Position numbers and translations under genes: made by a program | The notes under the pieces: model-generated | Databases searched by the model: none | What the model saw: only the letters and a program-made list of their open reading frames with translations | Told to the model about the DNA's origin: nothing | Part shown: positions 23,393 through 35,700 of the stretch, piece by piece | Layout of the letters: every line of letters begins with the position of its first letter | Numbering within the stretch: the stretch's first letter is position 1 | Source: Cacajao melanocephalus | Lineage: Eukaryota > Chordata > Mammalia > Primates > Pitheciidae | Direction of reading: 5' to 3' | Assembly: GCA_963573385.1 (NCBI GenBank) | Contig: CAUYLG010038394.1 | Location: 1-64,000 of the forward strand | Length of the DNA stretch: 64,000 nucleotides

Positions 23393-24289
23393 CCATTCCC
23401 TTGGTTAAGTTGACTTCCCTGACCACAAAATGGTGCTTGGCCTTGACTCCCATAGCCACTGTTCACATTGTCCTCCCGCTTCCTCACTCCCTGTAGCTCT
23501 GTAGAAGCAGATGGGGAAAGGAAAATACGCTGCTCTAGGGAGGACTGGGGTTGTCTGAAAGTTCTGTGTGTTCCAGGGTGTCAGCTCTGAGACCTCCAGA
23601 AAGCAACTGCCCCTCCAGACAGCCCATATGCCAGAAAAGATTTCTGAACTTCAAATGAAAAAGAGAACCACCACTCCTTTGAAGTGCATGTATCAAAGCT
23701 TTAATAAGAGCTAATAAAATTGTTATGTTGGGTTCACATCTCCTGAGAGCATCAAGTCAAAGCCTCCCTGGGGGAAGAAACTGTTATATAACTATTCTTA
23801 CAATTTTTATTTTTTTGAAATGAATCCCTGATTAAAAAATCACAATGATTATTTTGGATTAACTGTAGAGTACTAATTCAATTGCAATTGATCTCTTCCG
23901 GTTTTATTTGCAACAGAGAAGATGTCAAGCACTCACTAAACACTGAACAAAAGACAGACATCTAAGTGAGCAACCTGGCTGGGGGCAGATGGCTGCGTGC
24001 CCTGGCCTCCTGGGAGTCCTTCCTGTCCCAAAGTTCTAACGTTGGCAATAATTAATTCTTTCATCTGTGAAGGGTTTAAATTTCCAGGGACAGGCCATTT
24101 CTAGGAGCCCGCAGGTGCACTGATCACTAGTCTTTGGAACAAAAAGCTGTCTGTGGATGTGGAGGACCAAAGGGTGAGGTATGTCACCTGCATACTTAGA
24201 AGCTGTGCTGATAAAATAAAATGGTACCCAGCACCCAGGCAATCAGAAGGAGTTTTGGGAAGGAGGGGAACCCAGGAAAATTGGTGGGC
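23393..24289. other. Unique sequence
   Basis: No gene and no named repeat. Confidence 0.4.
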
Positions 24290-24455
24290 TATGTGCCAGG
24301 TGTCATACTAGAAAGTGGGTATGATTATTCTCAATTCCCAGCTGAAGAATAAAAACAAATTGCATCAAATGATTGCTCATGGCCACACAAATATTAAATG
24401 GCAGCGCTGGGATGTGAACTCCAGTCAGTGTGATAGGTTCTCACTACACCTTATG
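24290..24455 (-). mobile_element. MIR
   Basis: Reads tatgtgccaggtgtcatact, then atggccacacaaatattaaa, then gcagcgctgggatgtgaact. Confidence 0.75.
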
Positions 24456-25284
24456 GCCCCTAATGGAGTTTGATTTCAGTCCGTGAAGGGGTGGCCAATG
24501 AGATTCTTTCCAGCTTGGGGCATTTGCACTCACCTGTGAAGATATCTCAGATGCCAAGCTGACATCTGCCATTTCTGGTTCCCTAAGGAGAGGAGGAGGG
24601 GTGTGCAGCCAGGAAAGAGAGGGGTTAGAGGCAGCAGAGCACTAGGGAGGGCAAGTGCTCTCAATGACAGGAGAATGTACTCACACACAGCCCAGAGCTC
24701 TGGAGTAGCCTCCGGCAGAAAAAGGGCAGCATTGGTGGAACACATGGAAAGGAGGGACGAGTAACTCAAAGCCATCTGGAGAGATGGAAACAGGGAGGAC
24801 TCCTTCCTGGTCTGAAGCATTCAACCAAACTCTTAGAAGCACGGGAACTCTTTCCCATGATGTGCCAGGGTTCTTTGCCAGCAACGTTTCTTAGTCAAGG
24901 AAAGAGGCAGAAAGGGGAAGAGGGAAAGTATGGTGAAGATGGAGCTGAATGGGATGCTTGTGGGAAAGCAAAGGGGAGACACAATAGATTCTGCTCTTCC
25001 CTTAGAGGAAAGAAGCCATTCTTGGTTCTATTTTTGATGCATGGGGAAATGTTGAGCTTATCTTATTTTCCTGATGTCTTTGCCTAAGAATTTAAATATT
25101 TGTGCCCTTTGGATAAAGCACAAATGCAGGTTCTGCTCCTGTGCAGTGAAGGACATCAAATCAGGGCAGGGGGAGAAAAGGAATTCAGTGAGAAAATCCC
25201 AGGGAACTTGAATCCTCAGTAGCTCATCTCTTTGTCCTTGGCCAGGAGAGTAGTTATTATCCCAGTTGGAGGAACATCTAGTGT
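24456..25284. other. Unique sequence
   Basis: No gene and no named repeat. Short frames on both strands have no domain. Confidence 0.4.
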
Positions 25285-25440
25285 CTGGGACTTAGCGAGT
25301 GCATGAATCACCTGGGGATCTTGTTGAAGTGGAAATTCTGATTTGGGAGGTCTGGGGATGGGGAATAAGATCTTGCTTTTTCTGCCCTTTCTCAGTGATG
25401 CAGCTGCTGGTGGTTCTGGACCACATTTTAAGTAACAAGG
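25285..25440 (+). mobile_element. MER5A-type DNA transposon
   Basis: Reads gcatgaatcacctggggatc, then gatttgggaggtctggggat, then gttctggaccacattttaag. Confidence 0.8.
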
Positions 25441-26599
25441 TGTCAATCAGTTCTGCAGAGAGGGAGCCGGCAATCCAAGCTCTCACTGTATTCACAGTCG
25501 GGAAGTTTATCTATTTGTCCAAAATGCAGCATGGACAACTAGCTCTTATCACCCTGCTTACAGCAAAGATGCAAAATAGCCAGCGAACCTTCTCTTCATG
25601 TTGATCCTTTGACTCCTTCGAATTTCACGGGGGAAGCAGCAGACAATACAATTCTTGACGGGCTAGAAAGCGTTGGATTCTGAGCTGCCCCTGTAAGCGT
25701 GGCTGGACACCACTCTCAATGACTGATGGGAAGGACCAACGTGGGTGAAAATAATGAAGAAGGAGAGAGTTGGGAAAAGTCTCCAAGTTGGTTTGGGTTT
25801 TTGGCAACATGTGCTTCTTTTGTGTGTTCCATATTTTTTTCCTAAGGCTGATTCCTGTGTTGCTGTTGGGGGAATGTGAACAACTGTGCACATCTGTCTC
25901 CTGGGCTATTCTTCATGCTCAGCTGCCTGCCAGTCAGAATCTGTTTCTTCTCAGGCAGATCCCTTGGTAGGAGCATGTGGTGTGTACTTCTGTATGGGGA
26001 ACCCCCAGCCAGCTTCAGTGCTTTTAGATGGGTTGAATTAAGGGCCCATGTGCCCAGGTGGTGCCGTTCTTTGCTAATTTGGAGCAAAGGTTGAACTTGC
26101 ATCGCAGTCCCTGCTTTCTAAGCCTTCTGGGAGGAATGTAGCAGGGACCTCCTCCCTTTGATTCTGCCCCTCACCCTCAAATCTCTGGTCATGATAATTT
26201 TTTCTCTAGCCCCATAAAACTATATATCTTCTCTCACAGGTCTTAGTTAGGCCCTAGCTGGCCCTTTTCATCACTAGAGCGTATGTGTCCTGTGAACATG
26301 GCAGATTCTGCCAAGAAGAAATGACTTCTGCTTTCCTGAAGCAGAAGGGTTCCTTAGATGACGTTTCTCCATAAGGGGAGACCATGAAAACCCAGGCAGA
26401 CTGCAGGGTATGAACATACTGGTTAGTCACCAAGCAATGACCCCTTCTCCTGTGGGTTTTCCCACAAACTTTCTTGGACCCACACAGGGTAGGAAGCTAC
26501 TTTGTACTTAGCAACTTGTCCTTGATGCCCCAAACATCTAAACCTCAACCCTAGGAAGCAGGTGGAGTGAGAGGGACTTGACTAACAAACACTGAAGGA
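25441..26599. other. Unique sequence
   Basis: No gene and no named repeat. Short open frames overlap on both strands. Confidence 0.4.
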
Positions 26600-26690
26600 T
26601 TCTAGACCAGCCTTATCTAGTTGTGAGGTTTTAGGTAAGTTACTTAACTCTGTATGACTCAGTTTCATTTCCTTTAGGTGTGAGGGTTTT
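26600..26690 (+). mobile_element. MIR core
   Basis: Reads tctagttgtgaggttttagg, then taagttacttaactctgtat, then gactcagtttcatttcc. Confidence 0.7.
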
Positions 26691-26830
26691 TGACTCATTC
26701 ATTCACTTATGCATTCATGCAATATATGCTAATTCAATGTATATTTTACATTCGCCATAGAAGTGCTCTATGGGGCTCTGCAGAAAATATAAAGAGAATA
26801 AAACACAATACTTCGAAGCATCCACTCAAA
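26691..26830 (-). mobile_element. L2 fragment (probably split by MER5)
   Basis: Starts tgactcattcattcacttat, the reversed L2 tail, then 'gcagaaaatataaagagaat'. A possible continuation is at 27060-27165 (aaggagctcataatcaagga). Confidence 0.55.
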
Positions 26831-26861
26831 AAAAAATGCCTGCCTACTGAAACTATGCCAA

Positions 26862-27000
26862 GAACTGGCAGCATTGGCATCATTTGGAAGCTTGTTAGAA
26901 ATGCAGAATCTTGGGTTCCACTCCAGACTATGCATCAGAAACTGCATTTTAACAAGATCCCCTGGGTGATTTGTGCACCCATTAAAGTTTGAGAAGTACC
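26862..27000 (+). mobile_element. MER5-type DNA transposon
   Basis: Reads gaagcttgttagaaatgcag, then cagaaactgcattttaacaa, ending attaaagtttgagaagtacc. Well preserved. Confidence 0.85.
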
Positions 27001-27189
27001 AACTCCATGGGTAATATTGTGTTCTCTGCTTTAGCATATATTGTCTTGTGGCACACATCCTTTTCTTTAAGGAGCTCATAATCAAGGAAGAGAGCAAGAG
27101 ATTTTGACAAATCCCTACTCTACAATGTTCCAAATGCCTTAACGAAGATGGGAAGAGAATACTCTGGAAATGCAAACGAGTCAATAATC

Positions 27190-27920
27190 GACTATGCCAT
27201 TCATTCATTCAAGAAATACTTGAACATTTGCTATGGGCCAGGTACTCTCCTACATGTTGGGGAAATAGAAATAAACCCGAAAGAAACATCTTTATTTTTA
27301 TGGAGCTTACATTTGAGTGGGGAAAGACATGTGATAAACAACTTTACAAATTCATAATTCCAGATAGTGACGCGTGCTGTGAAGGCAATGAGCAGAGCAA
27401 TGTGGTGCCTGAGAAGCGGAGAGTGGGAATTACTTTTGGTGAGTTGGTCTAGAGGGGCCCCTTTGAGGAACTGAGACCTAAGTGATGAGAAAACAATAAT
27501 AGGAAGATCTGATCTGTGGGGACTGGGTGAAGAGGATGATAAGGAAGGAGGACGACAAATGTACATGCTGTGGATAAGTCTGACATCTCTCTGGTGTAGC
27601 AGAAATCAGATGTGTTTGGTAAGAGGAAAAAGCGTAGGGTCAGCAGGAGCTGTGCCAGCCATGGTCAGTGTTAGATTGAATTTCACTCAGTAATTATGGT
27701 AATATGTACAGATATACATTGGAAACAGTTAATTCTGGCTGCTGTGTGGAGAGTAGATTGTAGACAGTAAGGCTGTAAGAAGTAGGCCAGGCAGGAGGCC
27801 CCTGCAGTCATGCAAGTGAGTGTTGACAGTGACTTGGACTAAGATGGTGGGGGTGGCATGGCTGATGGATTGGGATACACAGTGTTCTGGGGTAGGATCA
27901 AAGCACCTGAAGAACATCTT
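27190..27920 (-). mobile_element. L2, long 3' segment
   Basis: Runs from attcattcattcaagaaata and gctatgggccaggtactctc through ggagcttacatttgagtggg to ggctgctgtgtggagagtag and cttggactaagatggtgggg. This spans the L2 tail back into its former ORF2 region. It is too decayed to code. Confidence 0.85.
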
Positions 27921-28349
27921 TTAGAGAAGGCTATGAGGTGATGAGATGGGCTTTGAAAAATGTGCAGGTTTACTAGACAGAGATTCAAAATTCTAGGTTT
28001 TGAAGACTGACAGCATGGAGTCATGCATTTTGGAAGCAGAATTTGGTTCATGGTATTCTTCTGAAAGAACCAAGAGAAAGGAAAATAACCTAAAATGTGC
28101 ATCTCTCGTAGAAATGTAGTTTTTTTCATTTTCAATGGCAGCCCTCAAATGTGTGGTGACATTCCTGATTTCAAGGCAACCTCTCCAAATCTCTCTACCA
28201 AGCTCTATATTACAAAGGTCTAATCATATGGGAGAAAAGAAAGGCTGCTCTCTTTTCTTCCAGTAAATCAGACATTGGTCCTGGATCTGCTCAGCTATGC
28301 CCACTCTTAGAGAATAAACTATTTTGGTCTACTGAACAGTAGAACAGTG
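27921..28349. other. Unique sequence
   Basis: Possibly the tail of the preceding L2 up to about 28000. Otherwise unannotatable. Confidence 0.35.
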
Positions 28350-28720
28350 TTTTCAGCACCAAACTCCAGACTGCCTCAGAAACCATTCAATCCAAGCAAG
28401 AAAATAAATGTGAATATCACTAACTCAGCAGCCTGGCACTGCAGACGACCCCATTATGTCAATCACCATCAGCAGGTCACTGTAACTGGTGGGCTGTCAT
28501 CCACCTGGAGATTAATTGCTGAGGACCTGTTGTATGTATTAATACATTATTTATTCAGATTGATCTTTCACCCATTGATCTTCAATCCCTGCATGTGGCC
28601 AGGTAGCTATTGCTCTTCTGATCTGACTTCTGGAGTCAATCTTTCCCTAAAAACCCCTTTGGGATTTCTTAGCAAGTGTAGCAGCCCCTATGTAGACTCC
28701 AAGTCCACAGACCACAGCTG
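28350..28720. promoter_or_regulatory. Candidate conserved non-coding block (unproven)
   Basis: Repeat-free sequence with dense homeodomain-type words (gagattaattgc, gtattaatac) and E-box- or Meis-like words (aactggtgggctgtcat, cacctggag). An incidental 146-residue plus-strand frame overlaps it without coding character. Conservation was not testable here. Confidence 0.2.
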
Positions 28721-28998
28721 CAGTCAATCTCGTCTCATCTCCAGACAGTCAAGGTACGCTGATGCTTCCTACCTTCCTACAATTTGATTGATAATATCTC
28801 AAATTCCAAATTTGCAATCAAAGCACTACTGTCAGGCTGCGATCTGAATGCTTACTCCAATAGCTTCAGCATCTCACCCCTTGGAAATTTGAGTGTCCTT
28901 CATATCCTCCAGTCTTCCCTGTGCCAGCTGGCATCACTGGACTGAATAGAGAACCCGAGGTCACCTTAACTCTTTAAGGGGCTAACTCTTACTCCTCT
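28721..28998. other. Unique sequence
   Basis: Nothing recognised. Confidence 0.35.
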
Positions 28999-29160
28999 GT
29001 TATGGGCTGAATTGTGTTCCCCTAAAACTCACATGTTGAAGCCCTGCTCCCCAATTCCTTCAAATGTAACTGTATATGCTTATAGGGACTTTAAAGGGGT
29101 AACAAATGTTATCTCATTTGTACACACTTGGAAGAGGAAAATCTCTCAGTCTTAAAAATC
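28999..29160 (+). mobile_element. MLT1-type LTR, 5' fragment
   Basis: Starts tgttatgggctgaattgtgt and continues acatgttgaagccctgctcc. This is the 5' end of an ERVL-MaLR LTR, which breaks off near 29150. Confidence 0.8.
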
Positions 29161-29178
29161 CCCTAGCAAGAAACAATA

Positions 29179-29228
29179 TCAACCAAGGAAGTTATTTCAT
29201 TAAAAAGTCTCAACCAAGGAAGTTATTT
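29179..29228. repeat. 31-bp tandem duplication
   Basis: tcaaccaaggaagttattt occurs at 29179-29197 and again, identically, at 29210-29228. It looks like a recent replication slip or micro-duplication. Confidence 0.9.
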
Positions 29229-29271
29229 GTACTGAGCAGGCAGCTCAGCCATCTTGCTACAGTTACTCATC

Positions 29272-29365
29272 TCTATTAGAGTCTAAGCTCCTAGAGAAGT
29301 ATGCATTAACCATCCGGGTATCCCAACTTCAAGCCCAGTGCCTGGCACATCTATAATGCTCTTTC
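29272..29365 (+). mobile_element. L2 3' terminus
   Basis: Reads tagagtctaagctcctagag, then tatcccaacttcaagcccag, then tgcctggcacatctataatg. Confidence 0.75.
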
Positions 29366-29370
29366 AGCCA

Positions 29371-29605
29371 ACATTTATTGAGCATTTACTATATGTTGCA
29401 CAAAGTGCTTCACATCCATGAGTTCATTAAATTGTCCCATGAAGTAGCAACAATAATTGCCTGTTTTTAATGTATTGAAATCCAGTGCTCAGAGAGCTTG
29501 AGATAACCTGCCAAGGGTCACAGAACTAGAAAGTAGTTAAAGTAAAACACAAAATCGAGTATGCAGGATTTCAAAGCCCATGATCTTAATCATTATTCCA
29601 AGATG
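29371..29605 (-). mobile_element. MIR
   Basis: Reads acatttattgagcatttact, aagtgcttcacatccatgag and gccaagggtcacagaactag. It is long and lies directly against the L2 end. Confidence 0.8.
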
Positions 29606-29727
29606 CCTTTCCTGTGCAAGCTGTTTAAGTTGAATGGAAATTGGCCATGGGTATCAGAACTGAGCTGGCTGCTTTTGTGGGTCTGGTCTTATTCTTGATT
29701 TCAAGAATGTATGTCTCTCATTCTCTT

Positions 29728-29812
29728 GATAACAGAGGATGGGCTGTCTTTGTACCCCACAGAATACCCAGCACAGAGCCTGCTGCCTAGAAGATCTTCA
29801 ATAAATGTGTGT
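29728..29812 (+). mobile_element. L2 3' terminus
   Basis: Reads acccagcacagagcctgctg, then cttcaataaatgtgtg. Confidence 0.6.
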
Positions 29813-31535
29813 TTCTGCTGTCTATAAGGTTAATGAACCACAACATAAGGAAGAAAAGAAGTGGCCTATACTGGTTGGTGCAGCCTTCCCCAAGTACCCA
29901 CCCACACACTGCCTTCACCGCCCCGAAGAGCTCTTCTTGGTGGGTCCTAGCATCCTTTGGGAGTGAAGGAATCCTTGTTTCCCTCTCTGAGATTGACGGT
30001 GATGGTAGAAAGAAAGAACCAAAGGTTTCCAGTGGAATTTTCATCTTAAGGATAATGTAGAAAGGAAGAAATATTTCTAGCGAGTCCAATCCTCTCAGGA
30101 AATAAGACAGTTGTATCTTTTCCTCTGATCTTCTACCTCCATTCTTCTGAACCCAGCTGCACCACAGCATCCCAGGTCCCTACTTTTTCCAGGCCGTGGA
30201 GCTCAGAAGTAGCAGTGTTTGGATTCTAGTTCTACTGTTCTGGCTTCTGGGAAGCAGAGGCTGAAGCCTGTCCTCCTCCCAATCCCTTCTAATATCCAAC
30301 CCATAGGCTGCATCAGAATGAAGAAATTCAATTGCATGCAAGTAAACTTCCCTTAGTGCCTTATTTAAATTTTTTTGGTAACCCTGAAAATGATTTTTAC
30401 TCAGAATATATTATCAGTGGGCTCTACTAGCAAATAATACACTAAAACCAAAAATATAAAATAATATTTTTTTGTATACATTTGACACAAGTGAAGACCC
30501 CTTCCTGTGTGGGTGCTTAGCTGAATTATTTTTGCCTACTGGCTTTCCTGTGCCTACAATAAGCAAGGCTGCACAGTTTGATGAATGTGAGGTCAAGCTC
30601 CATCATCTTGTGGATTCACGTGGCTCTCTCTTCTCCCTCAGGTGGATGAGATGCAACTTACATAATAAAAATGGAGGCATTTCAGGCAATGTGATAGAGA
30701 CATGTGCAGATGAAGAAGGATTTTCAGCACCTCTGCGGGAAACTGGAATTGGCAAATGGTTACTCAGTAAGTGAAGAGAACTGACTTCATCATCCTCAGC
30801 AAAGTTTCCAGTGCTACAAGAATTCAAGCTTTACAGTTCTGCTCCTACAATTGTCAGAAGCCTCTTGGGGATGGTGAGTACAGAGGAGACTGAAAGACAT
30901 ATTCCCGTCACCCCCAAGTTCATTTCCACTTCAGGCTAAGGGCCTGCTGGCCAAGGGAAGCTCTGTCTCTTCCAGTTTGGTTTGAATTGAGACCATCCAA
31001 CCTGGGTGAGCTGCATTCCAGGCTTTTCTCTTGCTGATGTCAAAAGGCTGAATGTGGACTTCAGGACGGCTTGAGGGCTGTCTTGCCTGCTAACACTGAT
31101 TTTATGATATGCTAAACATAACATTCAATAGCTATTACTTCCACTGTCAGAGAAACAACTTAAGCTATCTATCTTCCTCCTCAGACTATATTACATTTCT
31201 CCCTGCAAATGACAATGCATTATAATATCTTTTATTATAATATTACTTATTTATCGCCAAAGGTTTTCCAGCATTAATGCTGAGGGCTCTCATTCTTTAT
31301 CTGCTTTTTGGTTTGTTTGTTATGAATGTCACATTTTATTTATCAAGATGGGCTCTGTTCAGAATTTGTGGAGCTATACTCTTCTGATTTACTTCTTATG
31401 CAAACCTGAGCTTTTATCTCATTAGATTTCTCAGCACGTAATAAGCACAGGATGGACAAAGTGTTCTACTTTCTTGCTTTGTCAAAGGACTCAAAGGGAA
31501 AGCATCAGGATTTAGGATTACAGGACTTCAACCTT
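29813..31535. other. Unique sequence
   Basis: About 1.7 kb with no gene and no named repeat. The minus-strand 127-residue frame at 29787-30170 shows no domain. Confidence 0.4.
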
Positions 31536-31550
31536 GAAAATGAGTTCCTG

Positions 31551-31859
31551 GCCAGGCACGGTGGCTCACACCTGTAATCTTAGCACGTTGGGAGGCCGAG
31601 GCGGGCGGATCACGAGGTCAGGAGTTCAAGACCAGCCTGACCAATATGGTGAAACCCCATCTTTACTAAAAGTACAAAAATTAGCTGGGCATGCTGGCAC
31701 CCGCCTATAGTCCCAGCTACTCGGGAGGCTGAGGCAGGAGAATCACTTGAACCTGGGAGGCGTGGAGATTGCAGTGAGCCAAGATTGTGCCACTGCACTC
31801 CAGCCTGGGTGACAGGGTGAGATTCTGTCTAAAATTAAAAAAAAAAAAACGAAAAAATG
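31551..31859 (+). mobile_element. Full-length AluS
   Basis: Begins gccaggcacggtggctcaca and contains ggcggatcacgaggtcagga. It ends in an A-rich tail. Target-site duplications gaaaatgagttcctg at 31536-31550 and 31860-31874 are intact. Subfamily S is likely; Sc or Y cannot be separated by eye. Confidence 0.95.
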
Positions 31860-31875
31860 GAAAATGAGTTCCTGG

Positions 31876-34314
31876 GGTAGTCTGTGCCAGTGCCCCCCTC
31901 TCTTAAGATAAGACTTTAACCTTAATAGTCCCATTTTAGCAGGAACTCTGCAGATAGAGCTCCCATAATAGTTCTTGGTACCTTGTTCCACAGTTTTTAG
32001 CAGCCTTCCTTTTGAGAAGCTCTTTCCCCACATCCCCCTCTAAATTAAAGCTATTTCCTTATGTCCAGTCAAAAATGTGATAGTCTGCTAAGACATTATT
32101 TCTCTACGAAGGGTACTGGAAACCCCAATATGGAAAATCTCTTAAATGGCATACACACTTGGAGGCAGTTATTTGGTTTACAATAAAACCAAAAACCTGA
32201 GATCATGCTTCCCTGAAGAATGTCTCTTTGGTTCTCTTAAGTGACTGTGTATACATCATTAATGACTAGACAGAAAAGCTTTTTTTTCCTTTCCCGCGGT
32301 TGGGAGTAGGTAGATGTGCAGGCAGAGAAGATAAATTAAAGTGCCAGCAAACTAATGTTTACTGAAAGTTTGACAGAATTGCTGATATGGTCCTTGGAAA
32401 AAATAGAGATATCCTTACATTGATAGACTGGTATAAAAACATCAATTCACATTCCACTTTGCTGGAAAGAAATGGGGTTCAGTTGTACTTGAGAGTGAAC
32501 CTTTGCCCTACATTTCTCTAGAAATTTCTCTAGCACCTAAAATCTAATGGTGGCTGAGCCCCCAGTTAAGTCTGGCCTTGAACAAGTGGATAAGTGCGGG
32601 ATATAGGAGTTGTTTACTCTCCTGACTTATGCTCGTTTTCCATCGTAAAGTGATCTCGTACTATCTTGTATTTTCTCACCTGGGCACCCAGTACTAAAAC
32701 AATTGTAACTTTTTCTGACCTGTTCCAAAGATGATATATGAGAGGCTAATGGTTGATCAAAGCCTGAGGCATTACTCCCTCCCAGGCTGGTTTACATTTT
32801 AATAAAAGACTATGGGAAAGCAACATTATTATTCAAAGAATGATACTATCATGGTGGAAATTCAGACATCATAGAGAACTGAAGGACACTATCCTTGGAC
32901 TGGGGCCGGAAGCAGAAAGGACTCTTAGGAAAGGATTTCAAATCACTCCAGGTCAGGGACTCAAATACTTCTGTCCATGAGACCACATCAGAACGTCCAG
33001 TTGAGCAATCCTTCCCCTATCCCACATCTTGAGGCCCTCCCTTTCTTGCCAAGCACAGGACAAAGGCAAAATGCAGTACCCTGGCCAATGCAGAGGAGTG
33101 TGTTGACCATCCACACAGAACAAAACACCACATACTTTCAGCTGTTTTTCCCAAAACAGGTGCTGATGCGATGAAAGGCTTGCCCCTGAGTGGAAGAATG
33201 TGTTGGAAGGCATGTAGATGCCATTCTGACACCCTGACCTGCCCATCGTCCTCACAGGAAGAGAAAAGGGTGCAGCCGAGAAGTTCTGCCTGATCATGGT
33301 GGGGAAGGAGGAGTGGTGTCAGTGTGACTTGGCTGACTGTAAGTTCTTGGGTACTGTCAGAAACTCATATTCCAGTCTCAAAGTCCTGTACTTTCCATTG
33401 AGCCCTGGAGCTAGCAAGGCACTGAGGATGTTAGCAGGCTCTGTGAATTATTCACAATGCAGAGGGACTCTTCCTAGAGCAGCAAAGGCTTGTTTCTGAA
33501 ACACAAAATGTAAGATTGCCAAAGTAGAAAAAAGGTTGTTGAGACTATATGTTTTGTTAGACTTGATGGCCTGTCCTATATCTGACTCTGGTGTTGTGAC
33601 TTACCACCCCCCAAAAAAGATGACGAGTTGAAAACAAAGGCTCTATTTCCAGATGAACAGTTTCCTTTAATTTCCTTCTTCCCCCATTTTCCAATATCCA
33701 GCTTCTGTCCTTTCTTCTCCCATTATTATAAGTTTGGTTGGTTTAGGTAGATTTGTTATCTCAAACTACCTCTGAGCCTCCTTTTAATTCTTGGAAGAAG
33801 GAAAGCAGAACTAGTCACCTCATTTTTGATGGGTCTTGGGCATTTCCTGAAGTGACCATGGCCGCCAGATGTGTGAACTCTTCCTCTTTGATGCTGTTGT
33901 CTCATCGATGGGTTGAGTTCAAGATGTCTCAAAAAGACTGCACTGCAGGAAGGTCATCTTTTTAGTATGTTAAGACACAACAATCATTATTTACAAGCTG
34001 TGGTTTGTGAAATGGTACCGTAACTATTTGCACACTCTTTTCCATTGACTTATAGACCCATAACCTGAGCTCTCTGAAGCTATTGGTGAGTTCCGTGGGG
34101 ATGGAGAGGAAGATCCTTCTAAATGCCTTACCCTCTCAGCATCTAAGTCCACTAGGGGTATAGTCTACCTGATTCTTTTGGATTTTTTTGACCAGATAAG
34201 TTATTTACCCCTGTTATTTATTAGAGGTGCCTCTTGCAATGCTGAATTTGCTTCTTCAAAACCATGTAGTTGGTGACTTCTAAGGGAATGAGGTTGACAG
34301 AGTATAGGGGATGT
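31876..34314. other. Unique sequence
   Basis: About 2.4 kb with no gene and no named repeat. Several overlapping frames of 65-115 residues occur near 32950-33300 on both strands, without domains. Confidence 0.4.
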
Positions 34315-34392
34315 GATCACCCCAATTAACGTTATCCTCTTAGTATCATGATCATCCCAATCAACTTTATCCTCTTAGTATCTTAGTATCAT
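34315..34392. repeat. 35-bp tandem duplication
   Basis: Unit 1 (34315-34349) and unit 2 (34350-34384) both run from gatca to cctcttagtatc and differ at about four positions. A partial third copy, agtatcat, follows. Confidence 0.9.
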
Positions 34393-34609
34393 GGCCCTCA
34401 GCAAACTTCTTTTAGTACCAAGGCCCAAGGGAGAAAATAAATGATATGGGCTCTACCCTGGTCCAAATAACTCCAGATCCCATCTATCTCCCTTTCCAAA
34501 TACCTGCTTCCCCAAGTAACTAATTAGGAGGGGATTTCTGGATACTCACCTCTCCTTCTGCTGCCACAGATTCAATTCACGCTTTCAATATATGTGTCTA
34601 TTTGCCTGG

Positions 34610-35235
34610 ATGACTAGACGAGCCCCCTGGCTGCTTCCCACCTCTGCCTCCAGTCTTGCACTTCTTCAGTTCATCCTCTATAATTTAGACACAACAACTG
34701 TTTCAAAATGTGAATCTTATCCTTTCAGTTTCTTGCTTAAAATTCTCTTCATTTATCTTAGGATAAAATCTAAGTTCTTTGCAGCCACAAAAGACCCTTT
34801 ACAGGTCTTAGTCTCACCTTTCACCATCATCTCCACTGGAATCCCATTTACTTATAGCACCCATCCCTCACCAGGGATTCCTTTCACATGCACTCCCTCC
34901 TTTTTGGAATATTCTCTCTGAAACCATCTCATCTTATTTGGTTAACTTCTATTCACCCTTTAGGACTCGCCTCAGAGATTTCCTCTATCTCGAGGCCATT
35001 TGTAGTTAACTGCTACGGATTAGGTTAGAGCTAGATATGGGGATGCCCAACAACCTTTGGGTTTGTTTCTGACGGAGCAGTATCTCCCTTTGTTTATGTT
35101 TTCTGTTTGCTTGCCTTTTTGCCTATAGAAATTAAGTTTTTGAGGTAAAAACTGTGTCTTAGTCATCTCTCTAACTTGGGTACTTGATCAATAGACTAGC
35201 AGATTAGCAAATACTGGGTGAATAAATGTCTGACC
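34610..35235 (+). mobile_element. L2, ORF2 end through 3' tail
   Basis: Reads tcttgcttaaaattctcttc, aggataaaatctaagttctt, ttcctttcacatgcactccc, cagagatttcctctatctc and finally gggtgaataaatgtctgacc. The order matches L2 from late ORF2 to the 3' end, with decay throughout. Confidence 0.75.
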
Positions 35236-35267
35236 TATGTTAATATAGGCTAATTGCACCCAATTAA

Positions 35268-35363
35268 GTCCCTCCCTCCCTTGCTTCCTTCCTTCTTCCA
35301 TTCTTCTTTTCTTCCTTTCCACCTTCCTCCTCCCTTACTTTCTTTCTTTCTCTTCTCTCTCTT
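35268..35363. repeat. CT-rich low-complexity tract
   Basis: A pyrimidine-rich run of ccttcc and tttctt words. Confidence 0.9.
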
Positions 35364-35536
35364 ATGGTTTAGAAGGGTATTTTTGTTTTGTTTTGAAGTG
35401 CTACATATGGTATTACACTGGGCTTATCAATGGATCATTTTTTAGATGAATGTCATCCCTGCTATTTCTTCCAGGTAACCCTGGTCAGTTAGAGCCCCTC
35501 CACTGCCCCCTCCCAGATTTTTCTACTCTTATCATT

Positions 35537-35700
35537 GTGTGCGTATACATATATACACACATATGTAAATACATGTATACACACACACGTATATATATAT
35601 ATATACATATATACATATATGTACATGGAGATTCCACAAAGGAATATATATGTATATAAATATATAAGAAATACATATATATATATGTATTTCTTATACA
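35537..35700. repeat. TA/CA-rich cluster with perfect 36-bp palindrome
   Basis: Alternating TA, CA and TG runs. Positions 35663-35698 are a perfect palindrome: the left arm tataagaaatacatatat is the exact reverse complement of the right arm atatatgtatttcttata. It could extrude a cruciform or hairpin. It abuts the inverted-duplicate segment starting at 35701. Confidence 0.95.

Noticed and set aside
29179..29228. CRISPR-like repeat spacing
   Set aside because: Only two copies, in a primate genome; a simple duplication.
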